From the NCBI GenBank assembly GCA_014529385.2, contig CM043962.1, forward strand, positions 121,045,970-121,109,969: a stretch of 64,000 nt of DNA. Reading direction: 5' to 3'. Every line of letters begins with the position of its first letter. Position 1 is the stretch's first letter. The position numbers and the translations under genes are program-made. The stretch is from Adiantum capillus-veneris. Its lineage: Eukaryota; Streptophyta; Polypodiopsida; Polypodiales; Pteridaceae. Below are positions 11,041 through 22,489 of this stretch, in pieces. The notes below the pieces were generated by a model. That model had not been told where the DNA came from, did not search any database, and saw only the letters and a program-made list of their open reading frames with translations.

Positions 11041-11990
11041 TCTTGTGCACACGAGGAAGAGAAAGCACACGGGAAACAAGTTTGTGAACAGTTATAAAGG
11101 TAGGGTGAAAAACTTTCGCTTGTCAAAAACGGGCAAAACAATTAAAGAGGTTCTCATTGAACTCGCATATATGCACTCAGAGTTGCATCTACAAATAACA
11201 CCGACACAATTTCCAACAAACCAACCAAATTGTAAGTTTTCTTACATCCACAATAGATTTTACTCTTCACTCATGTATTGTGTGTTTAACCTGCTAGTTG
11301 CAGATATTTATCCTTCTGACAAAGAAGACTGGCAGCCGATGGATTGCATTATTGGCATTTTTTATGCATTCGATGCAACTATGGGAGAGCTACTCTATAA
11401 CACTAGTGCCAGAAGAGCGTTGGCTGAAAGGGGGGTTTTCTTCTTTGACCACTTTTATAATGCTCCGCGTTTTTGCCCTTGGCCTTGGCACTCTAGAATA
11501 TTTCCCGCTTCCTTCGAAGGACAGTCCAGAGTGGCCAGTCCCTTCATCTGAGACCTTTGAATGTTTCAGACTAAAGCTCCATTAGGCAATACAAAAGTGC
11601 TTAAGACTAAATATTGCTAGTCGACTAGTACGTGTTTCAATCTTCGTGCCCATGCATGTGTTCATTGACTTTTTCCATGATGAAGAGATTAGGAATACTG
11701 GAACTATGCTACTCTACAAGACAGAGAAATGCCTCGATTTTTTGGATGAATATTGGGATGTCCATGATTCTTATGGCATCTTATGCAAGGTAAATAAGAA
11801 GTCTATTGTGTGTAAGTGTATGATAGCTTCTCAAAATTTCAAAGCTTTCTTCCACTACATAAGGTGGCATCGAGTGAATGGTCATCTAGGAGCTTTGGAC
11901 CAAGATTTAATTGATGACCTGAACAATCCTTTGAGAATGCTTGAGGTATGGTGTGGACCTGATCTGCTAATTGTTCTTAGCATTTGAGGC
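11041..11990 (+). CDS. Exon-like ORF group, unrecognised
   Basis: Two ORFs, 11,045-11,551 (168 aa) and 11,646-11,987 (113 aa), look more gene-like than their surroundings. The first starts with a basic HTRKRKHTGNKF segment. A clean intron could be removed inside it: donor GTAAGTTTTC at 11,234, acceptor CTAGTTGCAG ending at about 11,305, leaving the frame open. The following part has DWQPMDCIIGIFYAFDA and RRALAERGVFFFDHFY. The second has EKCLDFLDEYWD and a possible donor after TTATGCAAG at about 11,790. I do not recognise a family. It may be a broken host gene or a fragment carried by a transposon. No start context or poly(A) signal was identified. Confidence 0.4.
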
Positions 11991-12159
11991 AATGTGACAC
12001 TACGACAAGTGCGCGAGGATTTGGAGATTGAGGTTGACCTTACCTGTCTCCAAAATTTCTTTTCCAGTGCAACATGCAAAAGGTAGTATGTTTTGTATGT
12101 AAACATTAATGCAGTATTAATTATTTCCTTACTGGTTATCAAGAATAATTAGCGAAGAT

Positions 12160-12660
12160 CCCTTGGAAAATAGAATCAAAAGAGAAGGGGTTCCGTAGGG
12201 CGGGGAGGCAAGGCGAGGCAAGCAAACTGCACAAAGTGATGCGTGAGCAAGGAAAATGCTAAGGCTTTGAAGGTGTGAGTTGACATCATGCGACAAGGGT
12301 GGGAGGCAGGGTCAGACATACACCTTTTTTTAATTCAGTGGATAACTACATGCTGCAAGGTCCTGTTGTGTGCTCGATTGGCTACAGAAACATTGTGGGA
12401 GCTATTTTACTAGTAGCTTTGAGTTCAATCTGACCCCTTTTTTTAAAGGGTAGCAGTGTCAAGGTGGAAGGTGGGTGGTAGGAATGGCAAGAATCTAGCA
12501 AATTAATGAATAAAACAATGGATCGAGCCAGCAAAGGTGTTGCATGAGCCATTAGCCATCCCGTGTCTGCGCAAACGAATTAAGGGCATTGTCTCAAATG
12601 CATTAAGCTAAAACATGGACAAAACTTTATAAATAAGGTTGCAATTCCCATTGAATTTTT
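12160..12660. other. No gene seen
   Basis: There is no ORF of interest and no clear repeat. The stretch is mildly purine-rich. Confidence 0.4.
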
Positions 12661-12666
12661 GAACTC

Positions 12667-13275
12667 GTTCTTGGTCCTTCAACATACCGTGCCAGTGCGA
12701 AAGGATTTCGAGCAGAGTCCGAAGTCTTTTGAGAGTATGTCTCATCGTGAAATCGACTCCTTGCTGAGGCTACAATTAGTGGCAAAATTCCTAATAACTA
12801 TAAAGCTATGCACTTGGACATGATCCTTAAACATACCGCGTCGGCACGGGAGGTTTTACAACAAGGTCTGAGTAGGCCACCAAGCGCCTAGTTACTGCCA
12901 ATAGGAGAGAATTCATAGGCTACTGCCAACAATGCAGATTCATAGCAACAGTGCTCTTTAGTCATAGGCTGCTACCAACAAGAGCCAACATGAGATCGAT
13001 ACAAGCAGCGGGAGGCCACAAGAAGTAGGCACACAGGTATAGTAGAAGATAAAGAGGAGGAATAAGACTTTGGTGGTGCTGAGAGTGTTCGCATCCTCTG
13101 TAGTGAAAGAGCAACTTGTCTTGCTGCTTTCGCACAACTACTCATATTTAGGTATGGGAAGGTCAACAAGATGTGGGTTTTTTGGACAATTTTTTGATGA
13201 ACCGTGATCTCAAAAGAGTTCGGACTCTGTTGCTTGCTCTTCCACGCCGGCACGGGATGTTGAAGGGCCAAAAAC
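12667..13275. repeat. Inverted repeat of about 80 bp with a related third copy
   Basis: The segment at about 12,667-12,747 (CTTCAACATACCGTGCCAG, then GCAGAGTCCGAAG and TCTTTTGAGA) is present in reverse complement at about 13,193-13,275 with roughly 80% identity by eye. A partial direct copy (AAACATACCGCGTCGGCACG) lies at about 12,830, and a shorter relative at about 20,395. The arms enclose about 450 bp without a gene. This could be a foldback element or two oppositely inserted copies of a short repeat. Confidence 0.6.
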
Positions 13276-14154
13276 GTGAACATACATTCAATTGGAATCG
13301 CATGCTTTTTTGCTGATGCAGTTGCTCCACTCTAATTGCAAAAGCTTTGCTTAATTACGGTTTTGTGAGTTGCAGCTGACCTCATACTAGGTTTCCTAGG
13401 TTAATTAGGATACTTGACATGCACGAGAGGCTCCAACTGTGCAACACAAGGCTCAAGCAAAAGCACTGTAGTCCGAGACTTGAGTCTGCGATGGAGTGGA
13501 GTCTGAGGCCAGCGGCGTGCGACAAGAGAGAGACTGTTCGGGGGAAATCAATTTTTTGAACATACAACATTCCTTTCCTTCAATTTTCCAAGAGGAAATT
13601 TTAGATAAATTAGATTCTTTTTTGGGTTTTACATGATTTTTCTCTATTTTTGGGTGCAATTTCTCCATTTTCCCTTGCCCTTTCTGGGATTTTTGAAATT
13701 GAAAACGGCATGATATTAAGTTGAGAGACATTTTTCTCGAACGCTGGAGAGCAAGAAAAACACCGAGAGTTAAGACCCAAACGTTGAATTTTGGATTTTG
13801 AAGTTTAGTACTTTTAGGGTACATAGTTCTACTATTAAGTACATACCAATCACAAATAAACATCTGCTTGGAGGAAAATCTTGTATAATGTACATAGAGG
13901 GCGCTTAGGTTTCGCCCTTTGCAACTAAAATGAACAGGCCTAGATCCTTTTTGGCTAAAATTTGAGAAAGCTCCTAGACCCACCTCCCTTGACTTTGAGA
14001 CAGCCCATGGAAATTTGAGCAGGCTTTGATAAAGCGACCATATCTTTTCCCGAGTTGTGTCCCCTTCGCTCAAATTCTAGCCTAGAGCCTTTCGCGTCAA
14101 TGTGTGATACATTTTTCATGCTTTTTTGCTATTTAATGGGCATCCGCTATCCCC
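13276..14154. other. No convincing gene
   Basis: A 206-codon minus-strand ORF (13,453-14,073) has Lys/Ser-rich low-complexity sequence and no recognised motif. I treat it as chance. Nothing else stands out. Confidence 0.3.
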
Positions 14155-14157
14155 TTC

Positions 14158-14200
<43 letters not shown>
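14155..14200. repeat. (CT)n microsatellite
   Basis: A 46-bp CT run with one CG interruption. Confidence 0.9.
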
Positions 14201-14201
<1 letters not shown>

Positions 14202-14639
14202 GGGGTATACCTCACTCAGCTGTACTGATAGGAAAGCTAGGCCAAGCGAAGGTGAAGCTAAGCTGTTGAGTGTTCTTTGATCTCTGTATGCTTTATAGTT
14301 TTTAGTGGGAATGTAGTTTAAGAGTAAGAAGGCTAGATCCTCCTTTATTTTGTGCCCATGGAATTTGAGGCTCAAGCTGCCGACCGATTACCCATTGCAG
14401 ATGGTATGAGAGGCTCAAATTCTAGCTACAAGCTTGCCCGGGGACGCACACTTTTTCCCTTCAGAATATAGTTTAGCAGTGTCCCTTATCTCTAGCAGTG
14501 TCCTTCCTGATTGCAGGTTGGGTTGTAGCTCCACTAGGCATGCTTGCTCGAGTCCCATTACCTCTTAATCAGCAAAGACTCCAGTTATGTGACTGATGGT
14601 CGCTTGCTCAAGAACAATTTCAATCTCCAAAGCCATGTT

Positions 14640-15058
14640 GTGCAAATGTCCATGGTCATGTTCACACCTAGTCATCTCCAAGAGTTGCAGCTGATCTACA
14701 TGCAATGGTCTACAAACACATGGTTTGTGGTGTTCACACCTAGTCAGCTCCAAGAGTTGTAGCTCGATGCGCTAATCTACAAACACATGGTTTGTGGTGT
14801 GAACGTGCCCCAAAGCTCGTTCTTCTCGTACTACAAGCGTGGCCTCTTTAGCTGCCATGAAGATAGTTGGTTTTTTGGTTCCAGGGATTGGGTGGGGACA
14901 GAGTTTTAGTATGCACTAATCTACAAACACATGGTTTGTGGTGTGAACGTGCCCCAAAGCTCGTTCTTCTTGTACGTACAAGCGTGGCCTCTCTAGCTGC
15001 CATGAAGATAGTTGGTTTTTGGTTCCAGGGATTGGTTGGGGACAGAGTTTTAGTATAA
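14640..15058. repeat. 144-bp tandem duplication with shorter nested repeats
   Basis: Copies at 14,772-14,915 and 14,916-15,058 share nearly all bases (CTACAAACACATGGTTTGTG, GTGAACGTGCCCC, GCTGCCATGAAGATAGTTGG). Just upstream, a shorter block with GTTCACACCTAGTCA and CTCCAAGAGTTG is repeated at about 14,660 and 14,732. ACAAAC-ACATG-GTTTGT inside the units can fold. Confidence 0.85.
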
Positions 15059-15445
15059 CATCGGGTTTACGAGCTAGGGTTACGGTCTTCTATGGATTGT
15101 CCATTTTTTTGCATTCCCTGTAATTGCCATTGTAAGAGGGGTGCCTGGAGTCTCGGTAGCCTCTATAGATTGACCATTTTGTTGGACTTCCTACACTTGA
15201 CACTATGGCAGGGCTTAATCAAAAAAGAAATTTGTGTTACAATTCTCTTTACTATTGCTCGAAAAAATGGCATGTTCGGTTTTTTTTGCTTGGTGTCTGG
15301 ATTTCCTCATCAAGCAAGACTAATTTTGAGCAATGATCATGAGAGGGAATGAGATTGGGGTCTCCACCATACTATAGAGGGAATGAGAATGGAATCTCAT
15401 TGCATGGCTCAAAGTAGGGGCATGCTTGTTTGCACTAGCCCATGA

Positions 15446-15622
15446 TCACCCATGTACTCTACCACCCATGAATTCCCTCACCCTGGTCATATTCGTCGTG
15501 ACTCATTAGTGGGCGACTTAATGTGGCCAGCATCATGTGTAGGACTATCTGCTCATTCCTCGCTAGTAATAACGATTCTTGATCACCTATGTACTCTGCC
15601 ACCCATGAATTCCCTCACCCTC
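15446..15622. repeat. 40-bp direct repeat
   Basis: A block with GTACTCT and CCACCCATGAATTCCCTCAC occurs at about 15,446-15,486 and again at about 15,580-15,620. Confidence 0.8.
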
Positions 15623-15639
15623 AAAGAAAGTTAACTATA

Positions 15640-15970
15640 CTTCCTAATTTTCACGGATTCTCACGACAAGAATCTGAACTAGAAAACGGTTCACTTTATT
15701 CATAGGTGATAGGTCTACGTCAATATATGCCTTAGCATGGCCTTGTGCATTGAGGATGCTTTTTAGTGTTACCTTCATCATGTCATCAATCTCTTCAAGG
15801 AAATCCATACAATACATCGACATGAATGGTGTGAAGCCTATAGTCAAATGTTTAGAGCTATTGTAAGAAAACGTGGCACATAGTTCTTTGAGTTGGATTG
15901 TTTCTTGCTCACATAACATTGCAACATGTCCCTTACAGTAAGTTGAAACCATATGTCTAAAAATCAAATT
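15640..15970 (-). pseudogene. Ty3/Gypsy integrase C-terminal fragment
   Basis: On the minus strand a 107-codon ORF contains FSYNSSKHLTIGFTPF, close to the Gypsy integrase block EFAYNxSxHxSTGxSPF, followed by a helical stretch with KSILNAQGHAKAYID and a degraded VGDxVLVxxR-like end. This is the segment after the catalytic glutamate in Ty3/Gypsy integrases. Both sides are anonymous. It appears to be a small scrap unrelated to elements B or C. Confidence 0.6.
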
Positions 15971-15999
15971 AGGGATGTTCCGGTGTGTTCATAGTTAAA

Positions 16000-17430
16000 G
16001 TGTTCTTCAAAGTTCTGAAAACTTCTCTTTTAAAATAGATATTGAGTTTTCTATCTCTATTTGACACTCCACTTGTGGACTGCCATGTGGCTTGTACATA
16101 TGCTAAACAAAATACCTAGTTAGCTCATGCATTTTCACATCCCTTCCTAGTAGACATAAAATTTTCCATTTTACTCAATTTATCTACCACCCTTGCGGAT
16201 TCACTCTCCATAGATAAGGACTTGCCACATGCAAGCAAAGAGTCTTGAGTAACCCCCTATTTACGATTAATTCGATTAAAAAATACCCCCCCCCCCCCGC
16301 CCCACCCTCACATTCCTTTCCCTTCTCCCTTCATATGAATGTACGTCTTGCAATGAAAACAAGGTGAAAATTCACTATGGCCTACATAAGGCTATCCAAA
16401 AAGTATTTCATAATAAGAGGTTTCTTTGTGTGAAAGAGAAATAGAAAGTGACACTAGTGTTTTAAAACATGTGATATCAAAATAAAATATTATGTTTTTT
16501 TTTTTTAAGTGTAACAATGAACTATTTAGCTTAGAGTATATTGTAAAAGCATAAAAATTAATGTTTGACACAATACCTGATACCCCTCTTTAAAGAGAGA
16601 GGTACACAAATGTCAACATCCTCTCACAAAAGCCTAAAAGAAAAAAAAAGCTTATTATCATTAGCTTGCCATGTGGCACTAATCCGCAAGCTTTATCCAA
16701 TGGTCGAGAGATGCATCCAAAATCCAACCCTTTACTATGGACTACTTATGTAGTCCAAAAAATATTCTACCCCCAGCACGACTCCATACAGCTTATGTTC
16801 CAAATCACATTTTGGTTCATTCTTCCCAAATTGTTCTAGTTCATTCTTCCCTAAATACCCACCCCTTCCCCTTTGAATTTTATACCCCATCCCCTCCCTT
16901 ATATTTAAGTTTAAAGGAGGTAAATTATTGGGGTCAACCCTAGCTTATACACTTAGGTAATCTTTCCAAAAATCTCCTCCCCTACACTTGCAAGGTATGG
17001 TAAGTATTTGATGGTCAATCCCCCCATTCCACCATCATCCAAATTGTGTAAATGCCTTGAATTTTTTAAGGCAACCCCAAAATGATTCATGGAAATTCTT
17101 TTCCATTTACTTTGGAATATATAAATGATGGAGCAACCCTCCAACCTTGATACATTTGTGGTGATTAATCTTACACTTCTTGTTTTGTTGCACAAAGCTC
17201 TAGGCACCTCTAAACAAACCAATAAGCGCACAGGTCCAATTAAAGCCCAAGATGAAATACACACAGGTTATCATGACATTCAACAAGCATGTGGCAAGTA
17301 AAGTCACCAATAGACAAGACACAAACTCTACCTTTGTAGAAAAGGTAACCATCCTGTAAGGAGTGGTTGGAATATTTCTTCTCTTGACAAAGATTATCAC
17401 CCCTTCAAAGGTCATGATTTTCATCAATGA
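16000..17430. other. No gene seen; poly-C tract
   Basis: A C-rich tract (16,286-16,307) and AT-rich stretches are present. Short ORFs in both strands have no recognisable motif. Confidence 0.35.
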
Positions 17431-17439
17431 GTTCTTTAG

Positions 17440-17965
17440 TCTAGTAATGTATAGGGTGACTTGACTTGTTTCTCCTCACTAACACTTGCTCCTTGTCTCA
17501 TTAAGGCTCTTGTTACCCACTCTTGAATAAACCTTTGTTTCAATGAGGGACATGGCTATGTAACTGCCATGAAGGATTTGGGTGTAATCCTACTTTTCAA
17601 GGCACTTATATGCTCAAACTTAGCCTCATGTTATCATCGATTATAAATACTCCACACATATGCATTTGATCACAATACCTGTCTCATTCTCTTGAGTATC
17701 CAAGGAGTAATGTGCATCAATCATATAAAAACTCAATAGCAATCAAATAGGTTGCAATCCTCTTGTTCCAAGCTATAGGTACTTGCTTCAACCCATAAAG
17801 TTCTTTCCTCAACTTACATACATACTCCGATGCCTCACATATTCATATCTTATGGCTAGTCCACATACACCTCTTCTTGCAAGTCACCATGCGAGAAATC
17901 ATTCTTCACATCCATTTGATGCAAAACCCAACCTTTTGTTGCACAACCACTATATTAATGGTACA
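17440..17965 (-). pseudogene. Copia reverse transcriptase fragment
   Basis: Reading the minus strand gives KGWVLHQMDVKNDFSHGDL with EEVYV, which is the Copia RT block (HQMDVKNAFLHGDLxEEVYM), then LRKELYGLKQ and AWNKRIATYL in shifting frames toward about 17,700. The region beyond (17,700-17,440) is only weakly similar to the next RT part. Stops and frameshifts are numerous. This is a different, older Copia lineage from the plus-strand copies in the window. Confidence 0.75.
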
Positions 17966-18659
17966 AATTGGTGTTGTAGACAATGTTCTAAAGCAATGAA
18001 GGGAGTGAAGCAAAGCGCAGGAGGCCAGCAAGAGCAACATATCAAAACGTTGCCTTGTAGCTCGGGGAGGGGCTAAGCGACATATCAAAACACTACTGTC
18101 TACACTGCAGTTTTTCCCAAGCATCTCAAAAAGCAAGCAAGTGAGGAGTATTTCTTTGGTGGTTTTTGCAGCATCTTAGAAAGATGCCAATCCTCAACTA
18201 GTGAAATCATCTTGAAGCACTACAATGGTGATACGGTTGGGAGTTCTTATAGCATTCTAAAACGCTGTCCGATGGGCCTCAAAGGTGTTTAACAAGCAAC
18301 GATAGAGGTAATTCCCACTCGAAGCTCAAAACAAAGATTTGCTATGAACTTGGAGCAATTACACACAAAGCTCTCTTTCATTTCGGCTACAATGTCAAGC
18401 TTGTTTACTAATGTATAAAGTTCTTTCGCCATGCAATGTCTTATTTCTGATGCCAAAGAAATCCAATGATGTATGTTCCAACAATTTGTTTAGAGCCATA
18501 TGCGGAGTTCAAAAGCTTGTTTTTTTGTTCTATGTCATAAGTTTGTTTTTTGTCAGTTTTTTCTTCAAATAAATTTGTATGGAACTAGACACTGCCACGG
18601 CTAAGAGAATAAGAGCCCGGTGGTAAGACCTTCCCTTGTGTACTCCATATTCACTGTGG

Positions 18660-18920
18660 GTTTAAACATTGCCCTAGCATCTTCAACTAGAGGTAAGACC
18701 TACCCATTGTGTGCCTCCAAAAACCTCATTTGTGTGCGGAAGCATGTGTGTATCACCTTGTGTTTGGGAGACGTGTGCGCTTATCCTTGTGTGTGTAGGG
18801 AAGGCTTGTATTTGTCAACCTACAATTGTGTGAGGGGAGGTTTTGTGTGCCTACACCCTTCTGTGTCTAGGGAAAGGCAGTTGTGTACCTCTATCCTCTT
18901 GTGTGTTTGAGGGGACCTCA
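18660..18920 (+). repeat. Degenerate TGTGTG/GGGA minisatellite
   Basis: Imperfect units of about 40-50 bp such as CTTGTGTGTGTAGGGAAGG and TTGTGTGCCTACACCCTTC repeat about five times. A cysteine-rich ORF (18,620-18,910) covers the repeat but is probably a by-product of it. Confidence 0.55.
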
Positions 18921-18993
18921 CAGCTCATGCTCACAGAGTGACGGTGATGCCCCGGGATCTCAATTCTCTTAGGCTCTTACGCTAAAAAGACAC

Positions 18994-19290
18994 TTGCTCC
19001 AGTCCATCTATCTGACAAGAGAATGGACAAACAACATTTTGACAATCCCTCCAATCACCAAAGTGAAGGTGTTCGATGTGAGCACCACCCAGCACACATA
19101 TGGCACATGTTTGAATGTGGAGTGGACCCAAGAGCTACCCATGGAAGAGCCTTCAGCAGAGTCAAATGAACAAGAGATGTTGTTAGTAGTTGACCAAGCT
19201 AACAATGAGACCCTAAGTCCTCGGTCCAACTTTCAACGTAGCAATTTTTGTATGGGGCCAGATTTTGTATTTTCGTTTCGGTCCTCATGA
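18994..19290 (+). CDS. Possible upstream exon, unrecognised
   Basis: This 98-codon ORF is acidic in the middle (EWTQELPMEEPSAESNEQEM). It lies about 150 bp before the Ulp1-like exons on the same strand and could be an earlier exon of that gene, but no splice pair joining them was found. I do not recognise a domain. Confidence 0.25.
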   Translation: MLQSIYLTREWTNNILTIPPITKVKVFDVSTTQHTYGTCLNVEWTQELPMEEPSAESNEQEMLLVVDQANNETLSPRSNFQRSNFCMGPDFVFSFRSS

Positions 19291-19434
19291 GATAGATGTT
19301 TTTTGAATAGTGTGAGAGAGCTTACAGATGAAATTTTAAATTTCTATCTCTTGTGTGTTATATTATTTTTGCAGACATATTTATTTGATTCTGGATTATT
19401 GGAGATCCTCATCAATTAATTTTCTCAATTCACA

Positions 19435-20215
19435 GCATGCTAGTTTCCAACCTTGCATGGAATCAACAATTCGAGGTATCCGTTTTGGACGCACAGCTGT
19501 CAACCGCGCTTATCTCCGAGTCCACTTCCCTGATAGAAGTCATTGATTGGTTTCAACAAGTCAACATAGACACGGCAAAAGTTTTACTTTTAGCTTACAA
19601 CAAAAAGTAAGTGTTTTTAATCTCGCTATTCTTCAATATTTTGTATACTATGAATAGCAAACTAATTTCTTATTTTGTGCAATCAGTTCATATTGGAGCC
19701 TTATTGGACTAAACATTGAGCACAAGCTTTGCTACCTTGCAAATTTTGCACATGGTTTTCATGGGAATGTCCGAAGGTACGTAGTTACTTGTTTCTTGAT
19801 TTTGCAATTTTGATGCAACATGTGGTCACCATATGCTATGTCTTGCAGGTTTGTTCATAAACTTGTTGCTGCATGGAAAGTGTTGACCCAAGATAGTGTT
19901 TGGGAAAATACGTTGATTTTGAGTTGCAAGGTCCCAAAACAAGACGACTGGCATTCTCGTGGATGGAGAGTTCTTGCAAATGCAAAGCTTCTTCTGGAAC
20001 GCATTTATGCTGAGGAGCGTACAAGTGCAAGTGCAATGTTTTGTTTTTGTAATCCTTGCACACATGCTTTCTTTGAATTACATATAAAAGCTAGGGAATT
20101 CATTTGCAGGCAACGAACCTGGAAGACTATTCGAACGTCCAAATGGAGGCACTCAAGACGACGATGATCCAGAATATGATCAATCTTGTGGAGACACGTT
20201 GATAAATCACTTTTG
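19435..20215 (+). pseudogene. Ulp1-like (C48 peptidase) gene remnant, four exons
   Basis: Four exons can be read with consensus GT-AG introns and consistent phases: 19,435-19,606, 19,687-19,776, 19,849-about 20,030, and 20,110-20,215. Donors are GTAAGT, GTACGT and GTATGT, and acceptors are CACAG, ATCAG, TGCAG and TGCAG. The joined protein resembles the Ulp1/SENP cysteine protease core: a YWSLIGLNI strand where the family has HW, a YLANFAHG turn where it has xxDS, and VPKQDDWHSRGWRVL where it has PxQxxxxDCG. All three catalytic positions appear changed (His to Tyr, Asp to Asn, Cys to Arg). The tail is acidic (QDDDDPEYDQ). Ulp1 domains process SUMO, and plant transposons often capture them. This copy should be inactive. 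Host gene or captured transposon gene is undecided. Confidence 0.6.
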
Positions 20216-20678
20216 GTATGTACAAATTAGTGCGTATATGCATGATTATATGTATAAAAGGATGTAAATACATGCGTTTGGAAGCGAAATGCACAGTTGC
20301 AGAGATGTAATTTACATTGTTGACGCTTGAATGGATTAACTAATTTAGCAATGTCTAGTCTCACGAGAATGGGACACTACCCGTAATGCTTTTGTGCCGG
20401 CATGGGATGGTGTGTTTGTGACATCTTGTATGTTCAAGGGTCTAATCAACCTCCCCCCTACAATTAGCCCCTCACGTGTAGGGCTAGGGCCATATCGGGG
20501 ATGGTCAAGGGCCATGTCCTAACGAACATATGAATCCTACCCACCATAAAAAATGCATCTACTGCATTACACTAGCAATATCAAACTATGGGTGTATATA
20601 AGAGTCTGAAACTCTTCCCAGCTCTTTGATTCTTACAACCCTCTATTTGTTATAGGTAATTAGAACCCTGATGTGCAA
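20216..20678. other. No gene seen
   Basis: A short relative of the 12.7/13.2-kb repeat (GTGCCGGCATGGGATGGTG) lies at about 20,395. No coding was recognised. Confidence 0.35.
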
Positions 20679-20967
20679 GTTTACTGTTTGAATATTGTTA
20701 TGGATATTTTCTATTTATTTGCTTAGGTGAAAGCAAAGAGCAACCTAGTTTGAACTTCCATTGGATGTAGACATTACAAGCCTATGATACGGAAGTCTAC
20801 ATACAAGAGATTGATAGGGAAGTTTATTGTTTGAATATTGTTATGGATTTTTTCTATTTATTTGCTTATGTGAAAGCAAAGAGCAACATAGTTTGAACAT
20901 CTAGTGGATGTAGACATTACAAGCCTATGATACGGAAGTCTACATACAAGAGATTGATAGGGAAGTT
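20679..20967. repeat. 143-bp tandem duplication
   Basis: Two copies (offset 143) contain TGTTTGAATATTGTTATGG, GTGAAAGCAAAGAGCAAC and GATACGGAAGTCTACATAC. They differ at only a handful of positions. Confidence 0.9.
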
Positions 20968-21735
20968 TAGCTTACACAATAAAGGCATGTTACTGAAGCA
21001 ACAAGGAAATAGTTCTTTGCTCTTAGAAGCTAAAAGATTGTTAAGATTATAAGCTCATTATAAGGGGGTGTCTTGGCTTGTTTTCATGCATACCTCTCAA
21101 GCACTTGAGTGCCTTAATGTATAGGAAGAAAAAACTCTGTAGGATGTAGTAATAGGCATGTAGATTCAACACTGCAAAGGCTATGGATTAGAGTACGTTT
21201 CTTAGGTGCTACTACATTATATATTGCCAAAGAGGGGCAGTCTGTCTGGTACTTATTCCAAGTGAGTTTGTCAGCGCTGCCATAATGCAATATTTCATGT
21301 TGTTTAGACATGATTGTTTCAACCTTAGACTGGACTATATTAATATAGGAGGCTACGTAAAATTTTATTTTGAGGCTGCATCTAAAATGTCTTCCTATAA
21401 CTATTCTATTCCAAAGTGGCCTTTTGAGGCACTACCCTAAACTATCCTATGTCAGCACATGACAATTTATGGCAATGTCCCTTTGGGTAGCATGATTGGG
21501 ATACAAGGTTGACATGAGTGGACCTCACAAAGAGAGTTGCATTTGTAATGTTCACAATTAAGGAAAAATTAGGTGTTCACGCTTCAATGTTTTATTCAAA
21601 TGTACAAATGAGAGATCGTTATTTGGTGGATTTTGTATATGTTAACTAAAGTTTGCTAGGTATTACTATTTAAATTTTTGATTTTCTATTCAATGATGCA
21701 TGGTCTTTTTTTTTTTGAATGTAGATCCTCTTCTT

Positions 21736-22064
21736 CTAGAGGAGGTCCTGGAAGATGTGGCAAGAGTGCATCCACTCCAGAACCTGTTTGTAGTGATCAA
21801 CTAAGCTCGGTTGTTGAAACAGAGTTGTCGGATGATAGCAATAGTCATGACATTAGTTTAGGTTGTTTGGATGATATTTATAGTCATGAAATTGGTTTAG
21901 ACTTGGATATGGTAACAAAAATTTCTTCTCCTACGAAGACATATTTAGGAATTATTCAAGTCCCATTTTTAAAAATGAGATTTAAAAATATAGTATTTTT
22001 TATTAAGTTCAACCTCTTAGTTGTTGGTGTGGAACCTTTGTGCCATATGAAAACGAGGCAGTAG
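21736..22064 (+). CDS. Possible acidic exon, unrecognised
   Basis: After a strong acceptor-like sequence (a T-run followed by GAATGTAG at 21,725) an open frame continues to 22,064. It begins SSSRGGPGRCGKSASTP, then becomes acidic and serine-rich (ETELSDDSNSHDISL, then YSHEIGLDLDM). The first part loosely recalls the Gly/Cys/Arg-rich patch of the ORF at about 7.25 kb. It might be a downstream exon of the 19.4-20.2 kb gene, but joining it directly to the 20,215 donor creates a stop. Its function is unknown. Confidence 0.3.
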
Positions 22065-22489
22065 CACATGAATAGGGGGCTCAAACTTAAGCCTCGGGAA
22101 GTCCACTATAAAAAAAATGCATATAGCACGTGCGAACAAGAGGTATTTAAATAATCCTTTACCTGTATATTTTCAAGTATCATGTGTACCCATTATGTAT
22201 TCATTTTTGTAAAAAACTAACCCTTATGTATGGAAATTTTCACTTTCTCACTTAAAAACCCTTTATGTAAGTAGCTTTTTCTGTAAATGTACCTAAATTT
22301 TATAAATCCTTTATATTGTTCGCACGTGCTATCTTACATATTTCCTAGTAGACGCAATAGTACTTAAGTTTATCCCTCACTTGGTGCTCCTGATTAGTGA
22401 TAGATACAGAGAATGTTTGGGTATATGATGGGCATGCGGCTCAAACTAATATATCCATTTTCTGATTAAAAAAGGGCAAGAAGTTCAAT
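22065..22489. other. No gene seen
   Basis: AT-rich sequence with GCACGTGCGAAC at about 22,122 and its inverse GTTCGCACGTGC at about 22,318, which form inverted arms around about 190 bp. Confidence 0.4.

Noticed and set aside
13453-14073. 206-codon minus-strand ORF as a gene
   Set aside because: Low-complexity Lys/Ser composition, no motif, no splice or promoter context. Such lengths occur by chance in 64 kb.
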